Shown: positions 1 to 5,583 of the stretch, in pieces
How the letters are laid out: each line of letters starts with the position of its first letter
How positions within the stretch are numbered: position 1 is the first letter of the stretch
NCBI GenBank assembly: GCA_030625445.1
Contig: DAOUQU010000061.1
Coordinates: forward strand, 1-7,999
Direction of reading: 5' to 3'
Length of the DNA: 7,999 bases
DNA from: Gammaproteobacteria bacterium
GTDB taxonomy: Bacteria; Pseudomonadota; Gammaproteobacteria; Chromatiales; Chromatiaceae
Notes under the pieces: model-generated
Told to the model about the DNA's origin: nothing
Seen by the model: the letters and a program-made list of their open reading frames with translations, nothing else
Database searches by the model: none
Program-made: the position numbers and the translations under genes

Positions 1-1065
1 GCGCTCGAAGGCAAGCAGGTTACGCGCAAAAGCCAGCTGCACCTGGATCGCTGCCTAACTTGCCGCTCCTGTGAAACCACCTGCCCATCCGGCGTGAAAT
101 ATACCAGCCTGCTGGAGATTGGCCGCCACCTGATCGATCAACAGGTGGAGCGCCCTTTCAGGGAGAAGCTGATGCGCCTGGGAATGAAAAGCATCCTACC
201 CTATCCTCTCCGCGTTGCTCCTCTGCTGGCTGTAGCCCGGACACTGAAGCCGCTGCTGCCGCAAAATCTGCAGCAAAAAATTCCGCGAAAAAGAAGTGCG
301 GGAGAGCATACTTCGACTTCACACACTCGCAAGGTGATTCTGTTTGAGGGCTGCGTACAGTCCGTGGCCGCACAGCATATCAATCGGGCTGCCAGCCGTG
401 TGCTGGACAAATTGGGGATCGAGTGCATCCGGGTCAAATCAGAGCAGTGCTGCGGCGCAGTCAACCACCACCTTGGCGACATGGCAACAGCCGTTGATTT
501 TGCCCGCCACAATGTTGATCTCTGGAGCAGGCATCTCGAGGATGGCATCGAAGCGATCATCGGCACCGCCAGCGCCTGTACTCTGGAGATCAGAGAGTAC
601 CCTCAACTGCTGAACAACGATCTCGACTATGCAGAAAAAGCGAAAGCAGTCAGTGACGCAACTCGAGAACTGGGTGAATTTCTACAGCAGCAGGATCTGC
701 ACAGGCTGAAGTTCATCGAAGAACTTCCGCGGATCGCCTTTCATGCCCCCTGCACACTGCAGCACGGATTACAGCTCAAGGGCAACACCGAAAAGCTGCT
801 GAGCAGTCTCGGCTTTAACACCACAGAACCACAGGATGCACACCTCTGCTGCGGTTCTGCAGGAACCTATTCAATACTGCAGCCGAAAATTTCCACACGA
901 CTGCGCAGCAACAAACTGCAAGCATTGAATGACAACAGCCCCGATATCATAGCAACTGCCAATATCGGCTGCCTGCTGCATCTGCAATCCGGCACGCAAA
1001 CCCCCGTTAAACACTGGATCGAAGTGGTGAATGAATCACTCGATCCTCAGCCCTCCCAGTCTTGA
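1..1065 (+). CDS. glcF: Glycolate oxidase iron-sulfur subunit GlcF, 5'-truncated by window edge
   Basis: The reading frame is open from base 1, so the start lies upstream and 354 residues are visible; the E. coli protein is about 407. GlcF is the Fe-S subunit of glycolate dehydrogenase (GlcDEF), which oxidises glycolate to glyoxylate at the membrane and passes electrons to the respiratory chain. Seen: a [4Fe-4S] ferredoxin motif CxxCxxCxxxCP at visible residues 18-29 (RCLTCRSCETTCP), which should be the second of two such motifs. Two cysteine-rich CCG domains follow: Cys118 with CCG at 150-152, and Cys251 with CCG at 283-285 and a later Cys324. The GTG at 94 is an internal codon after the ferredoxin motif, not a start. 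glcD and glcE would be expected upstream, outside the window. The closest alternative is another CCG-domain oxidoreductase subunit such as LutA or GlpC, but the ferredoxin-plus-two-CCG layout and C-terminal sequence fit GlcF best. Confidence 0.93.
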   Translation, partial: ALEGKQVTRKSQLHLDRCLTCRSCETTCPSGVKYTSLLEIGRHLIDQQVERPFREKLMRLGMKSILPYPLRVAPLLAVARTLKPLLPQNLQQKIPRKRSAGEHTSTSHTRKVILFEGCVQSVAAQHINRAASRVLDKLGIECIRVKSEQCCGAVNHHLGDMATAVDFARHNVDLWSRHLEDGIEAIIGTASACTLEIREYPQLLNNDLDYAEKAKAVSDATRELGEFLQQQDLHRLKFIEELPRIAFHAPCTLQHGLQLKGNTEKLLSSLGFNTTEPQDAHLCCGSAGTYSILQPKISTRLRSNKLQALNDNSPDIIATANIGCLLHLQSGTQTPVKHWIEVVNESLDPQPSQS

Positions 1066-1157
1066 TCAATATATCCTCAAATTACTGACTGAAATCAACC
1101 CATCCACAGAAAAATAGGTATATCATTACTTAGTTAATCGATAACAAAATAACAGAC

Positions 1158-1162
1158 GGAGA
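1158..1162 (+). promoter_or_regulatory. Ribosome binding site of ppk2
   Basis: GGAGA lies 5 nt before the ATG at 1168 and supports that start. The 102-bp gap after glcF is AT-rich. I see no convincing -35/-10 pair in it, so whether ppk2 has its own promoter or reads through from glcF cannot be decided. Confidence 0.65.
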
Positions 1163-1167
1163 CCTTT

Positions 1168-2055
1168 ATGAACGCAGACGATATCAAGATCGATGATGAG
1201 CAATTCACTGTCGATGAACTGATAAGCGCATACAAGGATGCCAAACAGATCAAAGAGAAGGCGCTGAAAGCCTATGAACGCCGTCAGCAGGAACAGGCTC
1301 TGAAACCTTTTCAGGCGGAGCTGCTGCTGGTGCAACAACACCTGGAAGAGACCGGCAAGCGCATGATTATCCTCTTCGAAGGACGGGATGCTTCCGGCAA
1401 GGGAGGCACCATTCGCCGCGCCTCACGCTATATGAACGAAAAACGCTATCGTATCGTTGCCCTGGGCAAACCGACAAACCAGCAGCGCACAGAGTGGTTC
1501 TTCCAGAAATATGTGACGTATTTTCCGCATGGCGGCGAAATCGTGATGTTCGACCGCAGCTGGTACAACCGCGCCATGGTCGAACCTGTGTTCGGTTTCT
1601 GCACCCCCGAAGAGTACAAGAACTTCATGCGCGGAGTCGTCGGCTTCGAAAAAGACCTGGTTCGACAAGGGACGATTCTGATCAAACTCTACTTCAGCGT
1701 CACCAAAAACGAGCAGCAGCTGCGTTTTGAACGGCGTAAAACCGATGCGTTGAGACAGTGGAAACTGAGTGAGGTCGACCTGCAGGCGCAGGAACGCTGG
1801 GATGAATTTACAACCCAGAAATATGAGATGTTGAAAAGGACCAGCAGCAATCATGCGCCCTGGACCGTGATTCGCTCCAATGACAAGCATCTTGCCCGCC
1901 TCAACGCCATGAAAACTATTATCAACTCCGTTCCCTATCAACGCGGCAACGATGAGCTGGACTTTGTTCCAGATCCAAATGTTGTCATTTCAGGCCCCAG
2001 AGAGGTGGAGATCATGGAAGCCGAACGCCTCAAGCGCGGCAAGTTCAAAGGGTAA
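1168..2055 (+). CDS. ppk2: Polyphosphate kinase 2 (PPK2 family, single domain, class I-like)
   Basis: The 295-residue cytoplasmic enzyme should transfer phosphate between polyphosphate and nucleoside diphosphates (ADP/GDP to ATP/GTP). Seen: an N-terminal charged helical region (about 1-65), a Walker A loop EGRDASGKGG at 71-80 with Lys78, a Walker B-type stretch MFDRSWYNRA at 127-136, and the lid region from RFERRKTDA (186-194) into QWKLSEVD (197-204). A PW-V-I-S-DK element near 231-240 and a NSVPY tail near 253-257 also match the family. One catalytic domain of this length excludes the fused two-domain class II. The spacing and WYNRA...E...GFCT block resemble class I, but class III (AMP-using) cannot be excluded by eye. 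The ATG is backed by GGAGA 5 nt upstream. The stop codon abuts the heptamer repeat element. Confidence 0.93.
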   Translation: MNADDIKIDDEQFTVDELISAYKDAKQIKEKALKAYERRQQEQALKPFQAELLLVQQHLEETGKRMIILFEGRDASGKGGTIRRASRYMNEKRYRIVALGKPTNQQRTEWFFQKYVTYFPHGGEIVMFDRSWYNRAMVEPVFGFCTPEEYKNFMRGVVGFEKDLVRQGTILIKLYFSVTKNEQQLRFERRKTDALRQWKLSEVDLQAQERWDEFTTQKYEMLKRTSSNHAPWTVIRSNDKHLARLNAMKTIINSVPYQRGNDELDFVPDPNVVISGPREVEIMEAERLKRGKFKG

Positions 2056-2194
2056 AGAAAGTTGGCAGTTCGCAGTAGGCAGTTTGCAGTTAAAAAATGG
2101 AACAGAAACTGCCTACTGTGAACTTTCTTTTGTTGTTTTGCTGCCTACTGCCAACTGAAAACTGCCAACTTTGTTTTTGCTGCAAACTTTCTTT
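2054..2194. repeat. Heptamer-unit inverted repeat element filling the convergent gap
   Basis: The left arm at 2064-2091 is four back-to-back 7-bp units: GGCAGTT, CGCAGTA, GGCAGTT, TGCAGTT. The same unit appears in the opposite orientation at 2107-2120 (AACTGCC, TACTGTG) and 2146-2166 (TACTGCC, AACTGAA, AACTGCC). A decamer AAAGAAAGTT at 2054-2063 has exact inverted copies AACTTTCTTT at 2121-2130 and 2185-2194. The left arm can pair with either right arm, so two mutually exclusive hairpins are possible; against 2107-2130 the match is one heptamer unit short with one mismatch. The element runs from the ppk2 stop to the stop of the facing gene. It could act as a bidirectional transcription stop or be a mobile or slippage-born short repeat; its function is not shown by sequence. 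Confidence 0.8.
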
Positions 2195-3135
2195 CAGCTG
2201 TCAGACTGACCAAGAACGCCATGCAGTCCGGCTTTTCGCTTTTTCGGCAGTTTCCTGACCTCGCGCAACTCCCTGCCCTTCACCACCAGATCGTGCACCA
2301 GAGGCATCAGGATGATCTCTATTGCATGCAGCAGTGCGCTGCCCGGAACCACCAGCGTATCTCTCCGTGACATGAATGAATTTGGCAGCAGACTCAACAA
2401 CTCGACAAAATCCGGTCGCATCCCCCGCTGAAAACTGATCACTATAAAACTCTCGTCTTCCGTCGGCATGATGTTATCTTCAGCAAATGGGTCCGAAGTA
2501 TCGACCGTAGAGACCATCTGAAAATTAATATGTGTGCGGGAAAATTGCGGAGTGATATGGTGCACATAGTCGTGCATGCGGCACTGAATGGAGTGTCTGA
2601 CATCATCCACGGTGTAGCCACGCAACTTTGTATCGCGGCCAATCTTCCGAATCCACTCCAGATTGACGATCGGCACAATGCCAATCAGCAGATCCGGATA
2701 TTGTGAGATATCGATATCTCCATCGATTGCGGCGCCATGCAGGCCGCGGTAGAGCAGCAGGTCGGTTTTACCCTCGATCTTTTCCCAGGGAGTAAGAGTC
2801 CCAACCTCCTGCCCCCATTTTTTTGCTTGTTCAGTTGTGTGAAGATAGTAACGCCGCTGTCCTGAACCAACTGCCGAGTACTGGAAAAAGAGGGTCTCCA
2901 GCTTGTCGAGACAGTTCCCCGCAGGACCATAATGGCTGAGAATACGATCTTCAGCGCAAGCATTGAGAGTTTCCTGCTCCATCTCTGCGCGACTGTAGCG
3001 ATGAAAACCACTCCCCTGAATATAGGCGGCCTTGACCCTGTCACGCCAGAAAATGTGCTCAAAAGCCCTGGTAATCGTTGAACTGCCTGCCCCCGACGAG
3101 CCGGTTAAGGCGATGATTGGAAATTCTGCTGACAT
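2194..3135 (-). CDS. Phosphoribulokinase-family protein with altered catalytic residues
   Basis: Homologue of bacterial phosphoribulokinase (PRK), which phosphorylates ribulose 5-phosphate with ATP. ATG at 3135 gives 313 residues and has an ideal Shine-Dalgarno; a GTG at 3150 lies inside that site. Residue numbers here count from this ATG. Seen: P-loop GSSGAGSST at 12-20, FHRYSR at 44-49, RRYYLH near 94-99, the block PIVNLEWIRKIGRD at 155-168 with Arg172 after it, and TVDTSDPF and VVPG further on. The family's EGD(A/S)FHR motif reads QGSGFHR, so the catalytic-base Asp (Asp42 in Rhodobacter numbering, from memory) is Ser42. The family's YEGLHG reads YRGLHG, so the conserved Glu (Glu131) is Arg130. 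Equivalents of His45, Arg49, Lys165, Arg168, Asp169 and Arg173 are kept. The C terminus carries about 30 extra, basic residues (KLPKKRKAG). The fold assignment is firm; PRK activity is doubtful. No Rubisco gene is nearby, and the upstream neighbour is an acyltransferase 80 bp away. Confidence 0.88.
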   Translation of the reverse strand: MSAEFPIIALTGSSGAGSSTITRAFEHIFWRDRVKAAYIQGSGFHRYSRAEMEQETLNACAEDRILSHYGPAGNCLDKLETLFFQYSAVGSGQRRYYLHTTEQAKKWGQEVGTLTPWEKIEGKTDLLLYRGLHGAAIDGDIDISQYPDLLIGIVPIVNLEWIRKIGRDTKLRGYTVDDVRHSIQCRMHDYVHHITPQFSRTHINFQMVSTVDTSDPFAEDNIMPTEDESFIVISFQRGMRPDFVELLSLLPNSFMSRRDTLVVPGSALLHAIEIILMPLVHDLVVKGRELREVRKLPKKRKAGLHGVLGQSDS

Positions 3136-3142
3136 CGGGTTC

Positions 3143-3148
3143 TCCTCC
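3143..3148 (-). promoter_or_regulatory. Strong Shine-Dalgarno deciding the start of the PRK-family gene
   Basis: On the minus strand GGAGGA is followed by 7 nt and then the ATG at 3135. Since the site overlaps the more upstream GTG at 3150, that GTG is unlikely to be the start. Confidence 0.8.
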
Positions 3149-3172
3149 ACTGCTCATGGTCAATGAGTTCAG

Positions 3173-3181
3173 ATCATAGCA
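3173..3181 (-). promoter_or_regulatory. Possible extended -10 promoter element for the PRK-family gene
   Basis: The minus strand reads TGCTATGAT, a TGn extended -10 with a 5/6 match to TATAAT, ending about 37 nt before the ATG at 3135. No good -35 is seen at 17 bp. A perfect 10-bp palindrome ATGCGCGCAT (3181-3190) directly abuts it and could be an operator. This would give the gene a promoter separate from the acyltransferase. Pattern match only. Confidence 0.3.
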
Positions 3182-3215
3182 TGCGCGCATCTATTCCCTT
3201 ATTTTATAAATGGTT

Positions 3216-4091
3216 TTAGCCGTTTCGAGCCTTTTTGTAAACCTTTCCCTGAAAACGGCGGTAGACCCACTGATACTGTGCCGGCTCTTCAAGCACCGCC
3301 GTCTCAATGGTTTTGTTCAGCGCACCCACCGACACCTCGAGGTCAGAATCATTGACAGCAGGTTCCACATCCAGTATCCGGCCAAAGAAGCCCTCTCTCT
3401 GCGCCAGACGTTTAACAAAAGCAAGCACCACCGGCGCTCCTGTTTTCGCTGCCAGTTTTGACAACAACGTCATGGTCATTGCAGAATGGCCAAAGAAAGG
3501 TGAGTAGATACCACCGGCATTCTGTAATTGCTTTGGAACCTGGTCAGGCAGAATAATAATGATCTCTTTTCTCTTCAGGGCAGCCACGAGTTGTTTGATA
3601 CCCCTGCCTGTTGCCGGCACCAGGAGCGCGCCATTTGCCGAGCGCCCTTGCGTCATGATCTCCTCGAGCCACTGCTGCCGTGGCGGGCGATACAGCACCG
3701 TTGTCGGCGCCACTGAAACCACGGCATGCAGACCCAACTCCCAGTTGCCCATGTGCGGCACAGCAACGATCAGACCCTTGCCCTGTTGATACTTCTCATC
3801 CAGATGCCGGCGGAATTCGCGCACATCGACTCTTGATTCAAACTCCGAGAAAGGACGCAGCCAGGTGATTGGCAACTCCGCCATTAATTTGCCATTCTCC
3901 AGCAATGTCTGCTTCACCAGCTTCTGTTGCTGCTGAGACGGCATTTCGGGAAAACAGAGCGCGATATTGACCTCCGCAGTATGACGTTCTTTCAAATGAA
4001 AGATCCAAGCAATCCAGCCAATAAATCCACCCAGGCGCTGTGCGGCGCCCAGCGGAGTTTTCGCATATATGGTGAGTAGAAACTTAAGCAT
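3216..4091 (-). CDS. LpxL/HtrB-type lysophospholipid or lipid A acyltransferase
   Basis: 291 residues, close to the usual length of the Lip_A_acyltrans (LABLAT) family, whose members transfer an acyl chain at the inner-membrane cytoplasmic face to lipid A precursors or related acceptors. Seen: a hydrophobic N-terminal segment (about 16-32, GGFIGWIAWIF), the N-terminal AEVNIALCFPEM motif at 39-50, the catalytic HxxxxE signature as HMGNWE (His113, Glu118), a YRPPR motif at 134-138, LPDQ near 181-184, SPFFGH at 197-202, and the terminal QYQWVYRRF at 272-280. The acceptor (Kdo2-lipid IVA, ornithine lipid or other) cannot be told from sequence, so no symbol is given. The ATG at 4091 lacks a strong Shine-Dalgarno, but it leaves the expected N-terminal hydrophobic segment intact. 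It lies upstream of the PRK-family gene on the same strand, 80 bp apart, so co-transcription is possible. Confidence 0.88.
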   Translation of the reverse strand: MLKFLLTIYAKTPLGAAQRLGGFIGWIAWIFHLKERHTAEVNIALCFPEMPSQQQQKLVKQTLLENGKLMAELPITWLRPFSEFESRVDVREFRRHLDEKYQQGKGLIVAVPHMGNWELGLHAVVSVAPTTVLYRPPRQQWLEEIMTQGRSANGALLVPATGRGIKQLVAALKRKEIIIILPDQVPKQLQNAGGIYSPFFGHSAMTMTLLSKLAAKTGAPVVLAFVKRLAQREGFFGRILDVEPAVNDSDLEVSVGALNKTIETAVLEEPAQYQWVYRRFQGKVYKKARNG

Positions 4092-4219
4092 TTCAGGGTT
4101 TGCTAATAATCGTTACAATGCATGTGATCGGCCAGCCATCAAGAGCAGGTCACTAGGAGGCTGTCCGAGAATAGAAAGACCTACTGCGGAAATAGTGGAA
4201 TCACAAGCTCTGGATAATT

Positions 4220-4705
4220 ATGCCTGATGTTACTCTTTGCAAGGAGAGAGTTCCAGAAATCGAGAAACTCTTTCTAAGATACGCGATGACCGTAGAACAG
4301 GTCAATGATAATGCGCCCATACCCGGTTCCTACTGGGGGGAGAGTGAGGCCGGATTGATCAAAAACCACCTCTATATCCGTGATGACACACCACTTCACT
4401 CCGCCTTTCATGAGGCCTGCCACTGTATCTGCATGCAGAGTGAGCGGCGCACACAACTGCATACGGATGCCGGCGGTAACTATGATGAAGAGAATGGCGT
4501 CTGCTATCTGCAAATCATTCTCTCCAATGAACTTGCAGGTTACAGTGCTGATCAGATGATGCAGGACATGGACCGCTGGGGCTACACATTCCGGCTTGGT
4601 TCCGCGCGTGCATGGTTTGAAGAAGATGCCGAAGATGCCAGACAATGGCTGCTAAAGGCTGGTATCATTGATTGCTTAAGCAGCCCCACATGGAAGCTGC
4701 GTTGA
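4220..4705 (+). CDS. Hypothetical HExxH metal-binding protein upstream of galU
   Basis: 161 residues, no signal peptide and no membrane segment, so probably cytoplasmic. I do not recognise it as a named protein. The clearest motif is HEACH (64-68) within SAFHEACHCICM, an HExxH zinc site preceded by a hydrophobic/aromatic position as in minimetalloproteases. It is followed by SERR (74-77), an acidic stretch YDEEN (88-92), then an amphipathic segment QIILSNELAGYS. Candidate further ligands are His81, Asp83 or Glu90/91. The SAxHExxH...RR pattern is reminiscent of EpmC (YfcM, the elongation factor P hydroxylase) as I recall it, but the rest of the chain does not align obviously and this is a weak analogy. 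The stop is 22 nt before galU on the same strand, so the two are probably one transcript. The ATG at 4220 has only a weak GGA upstream, so the start is not certain. It is compositionally like its neighbours and looks like a real gene. Confidence 0.78.
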   Translation: MPDVTLCKERVPEIEKLFLRYAMTVEQVNDNAPIPGSYWGESEAGLIKNHLYIRDDTPLHSAFHEACHCICMQSERRTQLHTDAGGNYDEENGVCYLQIILSNELAGYSADQMMQDMDRWGYTFRLGSARAWFEEDAEDARQWLLKAGIIDCLSSPTWKLR

Positions 4706-4715
4706 CGCACAACAT

Positions 4716-4719
4716 GAGG
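4716..4719 (+). promoter_or_regulatory. Ribosome binding site of galU
   Basis: GAGG sits 8 nt before the ATG at 4728, in the 22-bp gap after the upstream gene. It supports translation from a shared transcript. Confidence 0.6.
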
Positions 4720-4727
4720 CTGACAGA

Positions 4728-5555
4728 ATGATCAGAAAATGTCTCTTTCCCGCAGCCGGTTACGGCACCCGTTTTCTTCCGGCAACCAAGGCAATGCCCA
4801 AGGAGATGCTGCCGATTCTCACCAAACCACTGATTCAATATGGCATCGAGGAGGCGCTGCAGGCGGGCATGCATGATATCGCCATCGTCACCGGTCGCGG
4901 CAAGCGCGCCATCGAGGATCACTTCGATACCAATTACGAACTGGAGCACCTGATTGACGGCACCTCCAAGGAGGCCTATCTAAAGGAGATCCGCTATCTG
5001 ATCGAGCACTGCACCTTCTCCTATACACGCCAGATCGAGATGCATGGGCTTGGACATGCGATTCACACCGGAGAGGTGTTGATCGGCAATGAACCTTTTG
5101 GCGTTATTCTTGCCGATGATCTATGTCGTGCCGAGCCCGATGGGGTGATGCGCCAGATGGTGAAAATTTACGACAAATACCAGTGCAGCGTTGTCGCAAT
5201 CGAGAGAGTGGCGTCTGAAGAGACACACAAATACGGCGTAATTGCCGGGGATGAGATCGAGCAGGGCGTATTTCGGGTCACCGACATGATTGAGAAGCCG
5301 ACGCCTGAAGAGGCGCCATCCAACCTTGCCATCATCGGACGCTATATTCTTACCCCGGATATCTTCTCAATACTCAAGCAGACACCTGCTGGCAGCGGCG
5401 GTGAAATACAGATTACCGACGCCCTGCTGCAACAGGCAAAAGCGGGCAATGTGATCGCCTATGAATTCAAGGGAGATCGCTATGACTGCGGCTCCATTGA
5501 CGGTTTTGTTGCTGCAACCAACGCCTTCTATCAACTCCAGAAATCAGGGGAGTAA
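4728..5555 (+). CDS. galU: UTP-glucose-1-phosphate uridylyltransferase GalU
   Basis: Makes UDP-glucose from UTP and glucose 1-phosphate, the precursor for LPS and exopolysaccharide sugars, trehalose and glycogen-type pathways. 275 residues, slightly short of the 280-300 usual in the family but complete. Seen: the nucleotide-binding signature FPAAGYGTRFLPATKAMPKE at 7-26 with the GxGTR loop (11-15) and Lys25, the GLGHAI segment at 107-112, LADD at 128-131, IEKP at 188-191, the GEIQITDA block at 225-232 and the YDCGS motif at 252-256. All family hallmarks are intact. The ATG has GAGG 8 nt upstream. It lies between the HExxH protein and tmcA on the same strand with gaps of 22 and 28 bp, indicating an operon by spacing rather than by known functional linkage. 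GalF-type inactive paralogues are an unlikely alternative given the intact motifs. Confidence 0.96.
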   Translation: MIRKCLFPAAGYGTRFLPATKAMPKEMLPILTKPLIQYGIEEALQAGMHDIAIVTGRGKRAIEDHFDTNYELEHLIDGTSKEAYLKEIRYLIEHCTFSYTRQIEMHGLGHAIHTGEVLIGNEPFGVILADDLCRAEPDGVMRQMVKIYDKYQCSVVAIERVASEETHKYGVIAGDEIEQGVFRVTDMIEKPTPEEAPSNLAIIGRYILTPDIFSILKQTPAGSGGEIQITDALLQQAKAGNVIAYEFKGDRYDCGSIDGFVAATNAFYQLQKSGE

Positions 5556-5583
5556 TCTCAAATAGAGGCGAAAACATCGCATA

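Noticed and set aside
94..96. GTG at 94 as the start of glcF
   Set aside because: The frame is open to base 1 and encodes the ferredoxin CxxCxxCxxxCP motif upstream of this codon, so the gene simply enters from outside the window.
1121..1126. TATCAT as a -10 box upstream of ppk2
   Set aside because: The region is AT-rich and no -35-like hexamer lies at a suitable distance.
1423..1941. Long minus-strand open frame of 172 codons inside ppk2
   Set aside because: It lies fully antisense to a clearly conserved gene, has no recognisable motif or RBS, and is explained by codon bias of the plus-strand gene.
3136..3150. Upstream GTG start at 3150 for the PRK-family gene, adding five residues
   Set aside because: This GTG lies within the GGAGGA Shine-Dalgarno that is perfectly spaced for the ATG at 3135, and family members begin close to that ATG.
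4114..4119. TACAAT as a -10 box for the HExxH-galU-tmcA run
   Set aside because: A 5/6 match, but no acceptable -35 is found at 16-18 bp and there is no extended -10, so it is not better than chance.
4155..4174. Stretch AGGAGGCTGTCCGAGAATAG in the divergent gap, resembling ends of some insertion sequences
   Set aside because: No matching inverse end, target duplication or transposase fragment is present, so an IS remnant cannot be supported.
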